Positions 19,019 through 28,829 of a stretch of 64,000 nucleotides of DNA are shown piece after piece. Below the pieces are notes generated by a model, which saw only the letters and a program-made list of their open reading frames with translations, was not told the DNA's origin and made no database searches. The stretch's first letter is position 1; each line of letters starts with the position of its first letter. Origin of the DNA: JACMLD01 sp044227095 (GTDB taxonomy: Bacteria; Bacteroidota; Bacteroidia; Chitinophagales; Chitinophagaceae); NCBI GenBank assembly GCA_044227095.1, contig JBGAFV010000001.1, forward strand, positions 1,612,001 to 1,676,000, read 5' to 3'. The position numbers and the translations under genes were made by a program.

Positions 19019-19426
19019 ATGAAAAAGTTTGTTCTTGTATTTGCATCTTTCCTGCTGCTTGTATCTGCGATTGTATTGCCTTCCTGCAAAAAAAGCAAAG
19101 CACCAACAGAACCTGTTCTAACGGTTGAAACAACGCCTGCCAATAAATCAAATAATCTAAATGTGCTTGGTCCAGATTTTCCGCTGAAAGTGGAAATTAC
19201 TTCTGCTATGCCAGCAAGTGGTGTAAAAATTGAAGTTACTGCCAACACAGACGGTTCTACCGGGCCTGCATTTTTTACAGCTACAAATAATTCAACAGCA
19301 CCACAGAATAATTATACCATTACAGGCACTCCCAATGGCGTTACCTGTGTGGTAAATATTACTGTATCTTCTCTTAGCACGCCTACTAATGTTTGGAAAG
19401 GAACTTATAAATACTCAAAGAAATAG
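19019..19426 (+). CDS. Small lipoprotein, unknown
   Basis: 135 residues. The signal ends in VLPSC, a lipobox, followed by a Lys-rich linker and a beta-rich domain resembling an immunoglobulin-like fold (LGPDFPLKVEITSAMPASGV). No enzyme motif. It follows the Lrp gene by about 75 bases. Confidence 0.7.
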   Translation: MKKFVLVFASFLLLVSAIVLPSCKKSKAPTEPVLTVETTPANKSNNLNVLGPDFPLKVEITSAMPASGVKIEVTANTDGSTGPAFFTATNNSTAPQNNYTITGTPNGVTCVVNITVSSLSTPTNVWKGTYKYSKK

Positions 19427-19484
19427 TCGCTAGTCGTTTGATGCAACAGAATTGATTTTTTGGAGCATACATTAGATCTGTATT

Positions 19485-19512
19485 CAACATCGTTGTGTCA
19501 CTCACTTGTACT
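19485..19512. repeat. Copy of interspersed repeat TTGYGTCRCWCACTTGTA
   Basis: One of at least seven intergenic copies in the window (also near 39826, 41521, 44464, 47934, 50458, 63225). The rest of the 19427-19674 spacer consists of degenerate GACT-containing words and no gene. Confidence 0.7.
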
Positions 19513-19674
19513 GCGGTAATACTGCTGATCAATTAATCGACCACTCCGCTTTGTCATGCTGTAATCATCTCGTGAAAATAGAACCGCAAGAATTGTAAGC
19601 AATAACATCATTGCCATTCCTTTACTACCGACTACGAACTATCGACTCCTTACTCCCGACTGTCGACTCACGTC

Positions 19675-20754
19675 TCACGATTTTACATTCAATGCATCCC
19701 TTAAACCATTACCCAATAGATTAAAGGCAAGTACCAATAACATTATCGCAAAGCCCGGTGCAAGTGCCAGCATGGGGTTATGTGTAATGATAAAATTATA
19801 GTTCTCTTTTATCATTAGTCCCCAGCTTGGTTGTGGCGGTTGTACGCCAACACCCAAAAAGCTAAGACCTGCTTCAATAACAATAGCGGATGCAAAATTA
19901 GATGCACCAACTACCAGCACCGGCCCGGCAATATTGGGAAGTATATGCCGAAAAATAATCCTACCCGGCGCATAACCAAGTGCACGGGCAGCTTCTACAT
20001 ATTCAAGTTCGCGAACAGCAATTACCTGTCCTCTTACAATTCTTGCTACTGTAACCCACATGGTTAACCCTATTGCTACAAATACCTGCCAGAAACCTTT
20101 GCCCAGTAAAAAAGTAACAGCAAAAACGAGTAATAAAGTTGGTATGCTCCAGATAACATTAATGAACCACATAATAATGTCGTCTGTTTTGCCACCAAAA
20201 TAACCAGCCAGTGCACCCAATACAATACCGGTAGTAAGCGAAATAATTACTGCTATTAATCCCACACTTAAACTCACACGTGTACCTATAATAAGCCGGC
20301 TTAAAATATCCCTGCCATATTTATCTGTGCCCAATAAAAATTTTTTGCTAACAATATTCTTTTCCGGTGTTTGTGATGATGCAAATGCCATTCGTTCTTC
20401 TACACCATCATCAATAAATTTTTGTACAACTATGCTATCCTTTTTTTGAACATAAGAGCTAACGGGCAACCATGTATAAGCATCGGCACGTCCATACAAC
20501 AAGCGCATAAAAAAATTAGTATTGCCAGTTTGATTTTCTTTTTTTACCAGCAGGAACTGTTGTGTGTAACCTGGTTTTTTTCCGCCAATTTCTACCGTCA
20601 TCCTGTTTGCAAAAGGAGAATCATCAGGCGCTATAAAGTAAGCGAGTATAGCAGTAAGCATAGTTATTGCTATACTCGCCATACCAAAAACAGCAGCTTT
20701 GTTTTTCTTAAGCCTTCGCCATGCAGCCTGTTGTATAGATTCGCTTACGGGCAT
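19675..20754 (-). CDS. ABC transporter permease, OppC/DppC type
   Basis: 359 residues from the ATG at 20754 (the frame extends to 20850 without family match). OppC N-terminal segment, first helix near residues 30-50, then a periplasmic loop of about 100 residues, then the permease core with the ATPase-contact loop EYVEAARALGYAPGRIIFRH. Imports peptides or similar solutes together with an ATPase and an OppB partner, neither of which is next to it. The long loop after helix 1 is larger than in enterobacterial OppC but common in Bacteroidota. Confidence 0.88.
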   Translation of the reverse strand: MPVSESIQQAAWRRLKKNKAAVFGMASIAITMLTAILAYFIAPDDSPFANRMTVEIGGKKPGYTQQFLLVKKENQTGNTNFFMRLLYGRADAYTWLPVSSYVQKKDSIVVQKFIDDGVEERMAFASSQTPEKNIVSKKFLLGTDKYGRDILSRLIIGTRVSLSVGLIAVIISLTTGIVLGALAGYFGGKTDDIIMWFINVIWSIPTLLLVFAVTFLLGKGFWQVFVAIGLTMWVTVARIVRGQVIAVRELEYVEAARALGYAPGRIIFRHILPNIAGPVLVVGASNFASAIVIEAGLSFLGVGVQPPQPSWGLMIKENYNFIITHNPMLALAPGFAIMLLVLAFNLLGNGLRDALNVKS

Positions 20755-20887
20755 TGAAATGATTTTTATCGTGAATCGCCAATTGTGATACATGAGACGA
20801 CAGTCGTGAGGTCTATCCGAAAATTCAAGCGGCTTTGCAGTTTTACTCACGTTTGCCGTCTCCCGACTAAAGACTCCTGACTCCCGA

Positions 20888-22030
20888 CTACTTCAACTTC
20901 CTTCCCTTCCATTCATAACTTTTAAACTGTCCTAAAAAACCAGAAACAACAATATAAAAGATGTGCAATGGTTGTAACAAAAATAACCATGGCACTAATG
21001 ACTGTTGTCCAAAAAATGCAGCCACATCTTTTACAAAAAATACTTCCATAAAAAATTTTGCTACCCACAGCAATGCAAAGAATATTAATGCAAGCTTGCT
21101 GAAAATACCCATCAGCAAAAAACAAAAAATAAAAAGATTGGTGAGGTACACCAGCAATAGCGCAAAGAAAATTGCTTTCTGGTTATAATGCGTTGCTTTG
21201 CTTGCCCAGCGTATGCGTTGCTGAAAAAATGCTGCCCATGTTGCCGCAGGTAATGTTGTTACAATAGCTTCTGGCGATTTTATAAACCCAAGTTGTTCCG
21301 GGTATTGTTTTGAAATTTTATTCATCAGCAACATATCATCGCCACTGGCAATATTGTCAATACCAGTAAAACCATTTACCTGGTGAAACACTTGCTTTTC
21401 GTATGCAAGGTTAGCGCCATTGCACATGTTGTGAAAGCGTTTAAAAACTGTACCTGCAGTTATGCCCTGCATGGTTAAAAAATCAAGTGCCTGGAATTTA
21501 GATAAAACCGAAGATCCATCTTTAATTTTTACTGGTGCTGCTATAAAAACGTTGTTTGATTGCTGGTGAAAAGCCGCAATGTTTAATAGCCATGATGGCC
21601 CGGCAATACAATCTGCATCAGTAGTTACAATTAATGTGCCGCTGGCCATCTCAATCCCTGCTTCTATTGCTCTTTTTTTTGGTGCAGTATTTTTATCAAG
21701 CGGAGGAAGTTTTGTACAAATGATTTGTATCCCTTCATAAGCAATACTATTCGCTATTGCAAAAGTATTATCAATAGAATTATCATCTATTACTATTACC
21801 TGGTAAAGATGAGCAGGATAATTTTGTTTGCAGATACTATGTAAACATGCTGCTATATTTTTTTCTTCATTCCTTGCAGGAACAATAACTGATATTTTTA
21901 TTGAAGGTGTAAATGAACCAGCGCTAAAACCAGGAACTTCTTTCCACCAGCTACTATAAAACTGAAACAGAATGCCATACGCCAGCAATAAAAAAACAGC
22001 TATGTAAAAAGAAATTATCATAGCTGGCAA
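20888..22030 (-). CDS. Membrane glycosyltransferase family 2
   Basis: 380 residues. N-terminal helix, GT-A catalytic domain (VIVPARNEEKNIAACLHSI, DDNSID, TTDADC, QQRIRWASK giving the QxxRW motif) and three to four C-terminal helices. It transfers a sugar from a nucleotide sugar, probably to a lipid or polysaccharide. No other polysaccharide genes are adjacent. Confidence 0.88.
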   Translation of the reverse strand: MPAMIISFYIAVFLLLAYGILFQFYSSWWKEVPGFSAGSFTPSIKISVIVPARNEEKNIAACLHSICKQNYPAHLYQVIVIDDNSIDNTFAIANSIAYEGIQIICTKLPPLDKNTAPKKRAIEAGIEMASGTLIVTTDADCIAGPSWLLNIAAFHQQSNNVFIAAPVKIKDGSSVLSKFQALDFLTMQGITAGTVFKRFHNMCNGANLAYEKQVFHQVNGFTGIDNIASGDDMLLMNKISKQYPEQLGFIKSPEAIVTTLPAATWAAFFQQRIRWASKATHYNQKAIFFALLLVYLTNLFIFCFLLMGIFSKLALIFFALLWVAKFFMEVFFVKDVAAFFGQQSLVPWLFLLQPLHIFYIVVSGFLGQFKSYEWKGRKLK

Positions 22031-22076
22031 GATACCAAAATGAATTTATTATGGTGCGATGATTAGAAAACGATAA

Positions 22077-22100
22077 AAGCACAGGATATTCCCTGTGCTT
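22077..22100. terminator. Hairpin in the glycosyltransferase / hydrolase spacer
   Basis: Perfect 9-bp inverted repeat AAGCACAGG / CCTGTGCTT with a short loop, between two minus-strand genes. No clear T run, so termination is uncertain. Confidence 0.4.
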
Positions 22101-22139
22101 AGTCCTGCAAGGACGATGTATTAGAACGATGGGCAAATT

Positions 22140-23372
22140 CTATCTAATAAATGAAGCCGTCACTGTTTCGCCAGGTGTTGAAATTTTTACATGATAAATA
22201 CCGTTGCTTAGTGGAGGGACAGTAATATACAGCATTGTTGTTCCTGCCGTAATTTTCTTAACTGTTTCGGTTACAACCATGCCCAGGTTGTTGAACAATT
22301 GTATGTGGGCATTTTGTGCATCTTTGTTTTCAAGTTCCAGTACAAGTTGTAGCGAAGAGCTTGTGTATGCTTTTAGCAGCGATAATTTTCCTGGATTATT
22401 ATACAGCTTCATTACAGGCGATGGATATTTTTTTCCGTCTCTGTCTACAATTACAACTTTATAATAATCCCAGCCTTTTATGGGTTGATCGTCTGCGTAT
22501 TGGTATTGCGTATTAGTTGTGCTGTTATTGTTTGCAGGTATAGTTGCAATTTTCCAAAAACTTGCGCCATCTGTGCTGCGTTGAATTTCATAATTAACCA
22601 CATCGGTTTCTTTGGCCACCAGCCAACTGATAATATTCGCATCGTTTTTATAAACAGCATTGAATTGTAAAAAAGTAGCAGGCAATGCAGCAAGGAAAAT
22701 ATTCTTTGCCAATACCCGCTGGTACATGGCATCATGCCCTGTTGCGTTCATGTGTATCTGGTCGCCTGAATCATATAATATAGAACTGTCTGCAGGATTA
22801 ATAAGGCCGGTGTAAAAATCAAGCGCAAAACTTCCAAATTCCAATAATACACTGTCTTTTATTTCTGCAAGCTTCTTTTTTATTTCGGATGTATTAAAAC
22901 TGGACGGACTTGTTCTTGGCTGACTTGTAGTTACAAAACATGGTACACCCTGTTTATTGGCAGAATCTCGCATGGTACGCAGGCAGTACATAATTTCTGG
23001 AACAGAAAGTACATCGTAAGCGTTGGTGGGATAATTTACAATAACTACATCGGGGTGAGCAGCTAAAGCAATGCTGATATTGGCGCCTGTATTGGGCTGG
23101 TACATAGGTTCGGGCCTTGGCGGAACATAGGTTGAAGGCATTCCATTATAGCAGTTGGCACCGCCGTAAGCAATGCTGCTAACCGTAGTATCGCCATTGC
23201 TATTTTTATCAAAAAAAGATCTTAGCCGGCCTACATAACATTCCGTAGTAGGATCTACATTATAGCAAGCAGAAGTGGAAGAACCAATAATAATTAATTT
23301 TTTTTGGGCGCAAACTGTAGTTGCGGAAGTAGCCAACGCTGTTAAAAACAGCAGGGCGATAGTGCATCTCAT
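22140..23372 (-). CDS. Secreted SGNH hydrolase with T9SS C-terminal sorting domain
   Basis: 410 residues. Signal peptide, SGNH/GDSL domain (IGSSTSACYN with the nucleophile Ser, GGANCYNG, VNYPTNAYD, and the Asp/His block DQIHMNATGH near residue 210), a fibronectin-like region, and an 80-residue end resembling the Por secretion type A sorting domain (NGIYHVKISTPGE). Probably an esterase exported by the type IX system and anchored on the cell surface. Substrate unknown. Confidence 0.85.
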   Translation of the reverse strand: MRCTIALLFLTALATSATTVCAQKKLIIIGSSTSACYNVDPTTECYVGRLRSFFDKNSNGDTTVSSIAYGGANCYNGMPSTYVPPRPEPMYQPNTGANISIALAAHPDVVIVNYPTNAYDVLSVPEIMYCLRTMRDSANKQGVPCFVTTSQPRTSPSSFNTSEIKKKLAEIKDSVLLEFGSFALDFYTGLINPADSSILYDSGDQIHMNATGHDAMYQRVLAKNIFLAALPATFLQFNAVYKNDANIISWLVAKETDVVNYEIQRSTDGASFWKIATIPANNNSTTNTQYQYADDQPIKGWDYYKVVIVDRDGKKYPSPVMKLYNNPGKLSLLKAYTSSSLQLVLELENKDAQNAHIQLFNNLGMVVTETVKKITAGTTMLYITVPPLSNGIYHVKISTPGETVTASFIR

Positions 23373-23568
23373 AAAAGGTGTTTTGGCGGTAAAAGCGAAA
23401 CTTTACAAAGGGAAGGCGATCGATCAGTAATGGGTGAGGTTAGGCAAATATAACCCAAAGACCGGGCGGCCATGGTTAACCCATTATGATTTTTTTTAAA
23501 AAAGGGCCAGAAATATTTTTAAATCCGGGAAGGAAGGTATATTTTTATATAGTTGTTTATCTAACTAT

Positions 23569-24009
23569 ATGTCAAACAACCATTTTAAAAAAGGAGAACT
23601 ATACAGTTTTATTACTGGCAAAGCTTCCACAGCTATTGCACGTCGGCTGCAGAAGAAATTCAATACAGCAGGCCTCAGTATTACCATAGAACAATGGAGT
23701 GTGCTCTATCATTTGTGGAAGGAAGACGGTAAAAGTCAGCAGGAACTTTGCAATTATACCTTTAGGGATAAGCCGAGTATTACCAGGCTGGTAGATAATC
23801 TTGAAAAATTGAACCTCGTAAAAAGAGTGTCATCCAAAGAAGACAGGCGCATTAACAGGATATACCTTACGCCAGAAGCACTTACCCTGCAGGAGCAAAC
23901 GATGGGCCTTGCCGAAGAAACTTTAAACGAAGCGCTTCAGCTTGTGCCGCCCGACCAAATAGAAGTATGCAAAGCTGTTTTACAAATTGTGTACGATAAC
24001 CTTAAATAA
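23569..24009 (+). CDS. MarR family transcriptional regulator
   Basis: 146 residues. Winged helix with QQELCNYTFRDKPSITRLV recognition region and the wing VKRVSSKEDRRINRIYLT. It lies 62 bases upstream of the acyl-CoA dehydrogenase gene in the same direction and may control it. A run of A residues precedes the ATG, no Shine-Dalgarno. Confidence 0.9.
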   Translation: MSNNHFKKGELYSFITGKASTAIARRLQKKFNTAGLSITIEQWSVLYHLWKEDGKSQQELCNYTFRDKPSITRLVDNLEKLNLVKRVSSKEDRRINRIYLTPEALTLQEQTMGLAEETLNEALQLVPPDQIEVCKAVLQIVYDNLK

Positions 24010-24071
24010 AATTTCAGTTTACTAACCTGTTCTATATAAAATAAAACCGTTCATTTTTTAAAACCATTTTT

Positions 24072-25865
24072 ATGGGTACCACAACACAGAAATCGAATGT
24101 ATTAAAAGGTGGAGAATGGCTTGTAAAAGAAAGTACAGCTTTTGATGCCTTTATTCCGGAAGATTACAATGAAGAGCAACAAATGGTAAAAGACATGTGT
24201 GCAACATTTCTTGATACCGAAGTTTTGCCTGTTATTGATCGTATTGATAAACTGGAGCCTGGTTTAATGCCCGGTCTTGTGCAAAAAGCAGGAGAGCAGG
24301 GTTTGCTGGGCGTTTCAATTCCGGAAAGCCTGGGCGGCCTGGGTAAAGATTTTATTACATCCACTTTGGTGAATGAAGCATTGGGCGGAGGTTTTTCATT
24401 TTCTGTAGCCGTTGCTGCACATACGGGCATTGGCACATTGCCTATTCTATATTTTGGTACCGAAGCACAGAAACAAAAATATGTAACAAAGCTTGCTACC
24501 GGAGAATGGAAGGGTGCTTATGGTTTAACAGAACCAAACAGCGGAAGCGATGCGCTGGGTGCAAAAACAACAGCAAAGCTAAGTGCCGATGGCAAGCATT
24601 ATATTTTGAATGGACAGAAATGCTGGATTACCAATGGCGGTTTTGCAGATGTCTACACCGTATTTGCGAAAATAGATGGCGATAAATTTTCTGCGTTTAT
24701 TGTTGAACGTGGGTTTGAAGGTTTTACACAAGGCCCCGAAGAACATAAAATGGGTATTAAAGGATCTTCTACTGTTCAATTGTATTTCCAGGATTGTAAA
24801 GTACCTGTTGAAAATTTATTGGGCGAAGCAGGAAAGGGTCATATAATTGCATTTAACATCCTCAATATTGGCCGTTTAAAATTATGTGCTGCTGCTATGG
24901 GTGGTGCAAAAAGGGCCGGCACTACTTCAATTGAATATGCAAATACCAGGGAACAGTTTAAAACACCAATTGCAAATTTTGGCGCTATTAAAAGTAAAGT
25001 GGCTGATATTGGTATAAAAATATGGATTGCCGAAACTGCATTGTACCGTACTGCAAAATGGATTGATGACAAAGAGCACGAACTGATGGAAGCTGGCAAA
25101 CCATTTAACGAAGCATTGCTTGGTGCTGCAGAAGAATATGCTATTGAATGTGCAATGCTGAAGGTATTTGGCAGCGAAGTATTGGATTTTGTAGTGGATG
25201 AAGGTGTACAGATACACGGTGGTAATGGTTTTAGCGATGAATATATTATTTCCAAAGCTTACCGCGATAGCCGCATCAACCGCATTTACGAAGGCACTAA
25301 TGAAATTAACAGGCTGCTTACTGTAGACATGGTTTTAAAACGTGCTATGAAGGGAAGACTTGACCTGATGGGTGCTGCTATGAGTGTACAAAAAGAACTA
25401 ATGGCTATACCAGATTTTGGCAGTGGCGATGACGCAGCTTTTGCAAAAGAAAAGAAAGCTATTGCAGGATTTAAGAAAGCCATTTTAATGACTGCCGGTG
25501 CTGCCGTACAAAAATTAATGGCAAAGATTGAAGGTGAGCAGGAAATACTGATGCACATTGCAGATATGGCTATAGAAACATTTAATGCAGAAAGCGCTTT
25601 ATTGCGTGCAATGAAACTTACCGATCAGCGTGGCGAAGCAGCCTGCCAGTTTGAACTGGATATAACAAGAACTTATATCTACGATGCAGCTGATAAAATA
25701 AATAAGTACGGAAAAGATGCTATCAATTCTTTTGCAGAAGGCGATGAACAACGCATGATGCTGCTGGGATTGAAACGTTTTACAAAAGTGGATGCATTTA
25801 ATACTAAAGAAGCAAGAAGAAGAATTGCAGCAAAACTTTTAGGCGATAATAAATACCCGTTGTAG
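24072..25865 (+). CDS. Acyl-CoA dehydrogenase
   Basis: 597 residues, the long form with a C-terminal extension of about 190 residues. FAD-binding and substrate motifs are visible: GAYGLTEPNSGSDALG, WITNGGFADVYTVFA, and RINRIYEGTNEINR near residue 405. It catalyses the first oxidation step of fatty-acid beta-oxidation. Probably co-transcribed with the MarR gene upstream. Confidence 0.94.
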   Translation: MGTTTQKSNVLKGGEWLVKESTAFDAFIPEDYNEEQQMVKDMCATFLDTEVLPVIDRIDKLEPGLMPGLVQKAGEQGLLGVSIPESLGGLGKDFITSTLVNEALGGGFSFSVAVAAHTGIGTLPILYFGTEAQKQKYVTKLATGEWKGAYGLTEPNSGSDALGAKTTAKLSADGKHYILNGQKCWITNGGFADVYTVFAKIDGDKFSAFIVERGFEGFTQGPEEHKMGIKGSSTVQLYFQDCKVPVENLLGEAGKGHIIAFNILNIGRLKLCAAAMGGAKRAGTTSIEYANTREQFKTPIANFGAIKSKVADIGIKIWIAETALYRTAKWIDDKEHELMEAGKPFNEALLGAAEEYAIECAMLKVFGSEVLDFVVDEGVQIHGGNGFSDEYIISKAYRDSRINRIYEGTNEINRLLTVDMVLKRAMKGRLDLMGAAMSVQKELMAIPDFGSGDDAAFAKEKKAIAGFKKAILMTAGAAVQKLMAKIEGEQEILMHIADMAIETFNAESALLRAMKLTDQRGEAACQFELDITRTYIYDAADKINKYGKDAINSFAEGDEQRMMLLGLKRFTKVDAFNTKEARRRIAAKLLGDNKYPL

Positions 25866-25896
25866 TTATATTTCGCTTTCGCGAATAATAATATTT

Positions 25897-25978
25897 GAAC
25901 GCAGATTTTTATGATGGTTAAGATGATTATGGTTCATGTATCATAATCTTTTGGAAACAGTCATAATTATCTGCGTTC
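25897..25978. repeat. 82-bp palindromic repeat element
   Basis: Ends in inverted words GAACGCAGAT and ATCTGCGTTC, with CATAATC/GATTATG inside, so it can fold into one long hairpin. The spacer 25866-26383 holds no gene; it also contains a copy of the CTGAACCAGGATT repeat near 26165. Confidence 0.7.
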
Positions 25979-26383
25979 TTTTTTTATGGATGGATGGGCT
26001 GCAGATTCGCAGATTAATTTGTAACCATCTCATAAACATATTTATGATAATCAGCGTCCATTAACCTACTTTTTTAACACATAGGCGCAGTAGTAACAAT
26101 AGAAACATAATAGTTGTAAGCCTATTTGAAACTATGTTTCTATGGTGCTATGTAGTAAATATTGCCTGAACCAGGATTTATGGGATTAATGGATTCTTAG
26201 GATGCTATTGAAAACTCCTTAAACGCTGTAAAAAACTCACACAACTCTGTGGTAAAAGAAATAATCTATGCATCTGCGGCTAAAGTATATCATAAGCTAT
26301 CATCATACTCATAAAAATCAGTGTTCCACTTTTTTATCAACGCATCTGCTGCCAAAGATTATTTTTTCTTTTACCTTCATTGC

Positions 26384-27559
26384 ATGAAGCCTATTCTTAA
26401 TTGTATAGCATTGTTATTGTGCATTCACGTGGTTGCGCAAGATACCAGCCATAAATATTTTCTTGCAAAAACCACGGGCATGTTTCCCTTTCTTGAATAT
26501 GGTTTGGGTGATGACAGGCTTGGTGGCGCAAAAATGACCTATCTCGATTCAAACATTATTGTAAAAGTTGTTGACTCATTTGGCATCGATTACAAAATTC
26601 AGCTTTCTAAATACCATACTGCCTATATAGATAAACAAAGTGTACAACGCTTACCAGGAAAAAAACCGCCTCCCTATTATCTTACCGGTAGCTGGAAAGT
26701 TTTTGGAGATGACAAGTGCGATTATGTAACCATTAACCTCGATGAAAAACTTCCTTACCGCAGCATACAACAAATCAATCCATCAAAAATTGTGGTAGAT
26801 ATTTTTGGCGCCACAAGCAATACCAATTGGATTACACAATTGAAAACCACTAAAGAGATAAAAAATGTTTTTTATGAACAAACAGAAGATGATGTCTTTA
26901 GGGTTACAATTGAGCTGAAACACACGCAGCACTGGGGCCATAGTTTGTATTACGATACCGTAGGAAAAAAACTTGTAGTACAGGTGAAAAGGCAGCCAGC
27001 AGTTATGGACGTAAAAAAAATGAGAATAGCTATAGACGCCGGGCATGGCGGTGATAACAGCGGCGCTTCGGGTGTAACATCAAACATTCTTGAAAAAGAG
27101 TACACTTTAAAAATTGCAAAGCAATTGCAACAGGTATTAAACAAAGCCGGAGTGAAAAATATATTTATGACGAGAACAAAAGATACCACACTGGATATGC
27201 CGCAAAGGTTGCAAATGCTAAAAGAGTATAACCCGGATTTTCTCATCAGCATTCATTTAAATTCTGCAGGCATAGACACTGTAAAAGGCACAAGTACCTA
27301 TTACCGGTATATTGGGTATAAACCTTTAACAGTTGCTGTGCTAAACCAGATGCTAACCCTTGGTTTAAAGGAATATGGAAATGTGGGTAATTTTAATTTC
27401 TCTCTTAATGGGCCAACGGCTTATCCCAATTGCCTGGTAGAAGTGGCATTTTTAAGCAATAAAGACGATGAGAAAAAAATATTAGATCCAAAATTTCATA
27501 AAGCTGTGGCCGGAAAAATATATCTTGGCATTCAGGATTGGTTAAAAGCGATTAAGTAA
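26384..27559 (+). CDS. N-acetylmuramoyl-L-alanine amidase (Amidase_3) with N-terminal domain
   Basis: 391 residues from the ATG at 26384; the frame upstream to 26321 lacks a signal peptide. Signal peptide ends near VVAQD, then a region of about 190 residues containing an AMIN-like beta domain, then the zinc amidase: IAIDAGHGG, the Glu in LEKEYTLKIAK, ISIHLNSAG and the catalytic Glu in NCLVEVAFLSN. It cleaves the peptide stem from peptidoglycan in the periplasm. Confidence 0.93.
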   Translation: MKPILNCIALLLCIHVVAQDTSHKYFLAKTTGMFPFLEYGLGDDRLGGAKMTYLDSNIIVKVVDSFGIDYKIQLSKYHTAYIDKQSVQRLPGKKPPPYYLTGSWKVFGDDKCDYVTINLDEKLPYRSIQQINPSKIVVDIFGATSNTNWITQLKTTKEIKNVFYEQTEDDVFRVTIELKHTQHWGHSLYYDTVGKKLVVQVKRQPAVMDVKKMRIAIDAGHGGDNSGASGVTSNILEKEYTLKIAKQLQQVLNKAGVKNIFMTRTKDTTLDMPQRLQMLKEYNPDFLISIHLNSAGIDTVKGTSTYYRYIGYKPLTVAVLNQMLTLGLKEYGNVGNFNFSLNGPTAYPNCLVEVAFLSNKDDEKKILDPKFHKAVAGKIYLGIQDWLKAIK

Positions 27560-27576
27560 TTTTTAAAAAACAAAGC

Positions 27577-27879
27577 ATGTTTATACACCACGTTTATTTT
27601 TGGTTAAAAAACCCCGATTCGCAGGAAGATGCAAAAAAATTAAAAGAAGGATTGCAAAAACTTACTGTTATTGAAACCATTGGCATGTACCAGATAGGAA
27701 CGCCAGCAGCTACCAATCGTGATGTTATTGACAGATCTTATGCTGTATCATGGATGCTGATGTTTGATAACCTGGAAGATGAGGAAGTATACCAGCATCA
27801 CCCATTGCATTTAAAGTTTGTTGAAGAATGTTCTCACCTGTGGACCAAAGTAATTGTTTACGATTCTGTAGACGAATAA
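27577..27879 (+). CDS. Dabb family protein (stress-responsive alpha/beta barrel)
   Basis: 100 residues, ferredoxin-like Dabb domain: FIHHVYFWLKNPDSQEDA, then RDVIDRSYAVSWMLMFDN and HPLHLKFVEECS. Close paralogue of the gene at 28338, without the export signal. Only 17 bases follow the amidase stop. Function of the family is mostly unknown. Confidence 0.85.
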   Translation: MFIHHVYFWLKNPDSQEDAKKLKEGLQKLTVIETIGMYQIGTPAATNRDVIDRSYAVSWMLMFDNLEDEEVYQHHPLHLKFVEECSHLWTKVIVYDSVDE

Positions 27880-27903
27880 TCATTGCTGTAGCATAAGAAT
27901 ATT

Positions 27904-28314
27904 ATGAAAGGTTATTTGCTGAAAGAACAATTATTTACAGCAGGGGAAGAAACTTTTATTGAAAGCGGTTCTTCAGAAAATAATTATGCAGTAGTATTTG
28001 AAGATGATACAGAAACTGGTTATTTCTATGCTATTGAATTGAATAAAGAAACCGGTGAACAAAAAATACTCGATGCTGTTCATATTTACGAAGTAGAGGA
28101 GATTGAAGAAAGTAAACGGCCGGGGATTATCAATATAATTTGGTCTGAAGACTGGCTAAAGTGCGGGTTGCTTGTAAATAAATATTGCTGCGCTGTTTTC
28201 GATTTTGAAAACCAGGGCGGCTATTGCCGAAATGAATTTCCTCCGCCAAACGATATCTGGACAAAAGGGCAACGAACGCTTACCGATGAAATGGTAACAA
28301 AATTCTTTACATAA
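27904..28314 (+). CDS. DUF2251 family protein
   Basis: 136 acidic residues. Regions such as NNYAVVFEDDTETGYFYAI and INIIWSEDWLKCGLLVN match DUF2251. Likely soluble and cytoplasmic. It sits between two Dabb paralogues, which suggests it was inserted into, or lies within, a duplicated pair. Confidence 0.75.
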   Translation: MKGYLLKEQLFTAGEETFIESGSSENNYAVVFEDDTETGYFYAIELNKETGEQKILDAVHIYEVEEIEESKRPGIINIIWSEDWLKCGLLVNKYCCAVFDFENQGGYCRNEFPPPNDIWTKGQRTLTDEMVTKFFT

Positions 28315-28337
28315 ACTTACCCTCAAATTATTCTGCT

Positions 28338-28754
28338 ATGTCAAAACAATCACGCCGCAGTTTTATTACAAATGCTGGTAAAGCAGCTGTTGTTACAACG
28401 CTTGCAGCAATGCCTGCTGCGGCTATTAATGCAGCATCTCCGGAAAAAAGATTATTTATCCATCATGTTTATTTCTGGCTAAAAAATCATGATAGCAAAG
28501 AAGACAAGGATAAGCTGGTTGCCGGCTTAAGAAAATTATCAACTGTTAAAACCATTCAGCAGTTTCATATTGGTGAGCCCGCCGCTACCAATCGTGATGT
28601 GATTGACAGATCTTACAATATATCATGGTGCTTGTTTTTTAAAAACAAAGCGGACCAGGATAGTTATCAAACTGATCCTATTCACCTGAACTTTGTAAAA
28701 GAATGTTCTGATTTGTGGACGAAAGTAATTGTATATGATGCGGAGGACATTTAG
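28338..28754 (+). CDS. Dabb family protein with twin-arginine signal
   Basis: 138 residues. The N-terminus has SRRSFI followed by a hydrophobic, Ala-rich stretch, a Tat-type signal, and then a Dabb domain very like that at 27577 (FIHHVYFWLKNHDSKED, RDVIDRSYNISWCL). It is probably an exported version of its neighbour. Confidence 0.85.
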   Translation: MSKQSRRSFITNAGKAAVVTTLAAMPAAAINAASPEKRLFIHHVYFWLKNHDSKEDKDKLVAGLRKLSTVKTIQQFHIGEPAATNRDVIDRSYNISWCLFFKNKADQDSYQTDPIHLNFVKECSDLWTKVIVYDAEDI

Positions 28755-28829
28755 TAATTAGTTGATCTGTTTATTAGTTGCTTAATTAATTGGCCGGGAA
28801 ACCAATAAACTGATCAACAAATCAATTAT

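Noticed and set aside
26321..26383. Upstream start for the amidase
   Set aside because: It would bury the signal peptide that begins at the ATG at 26384.
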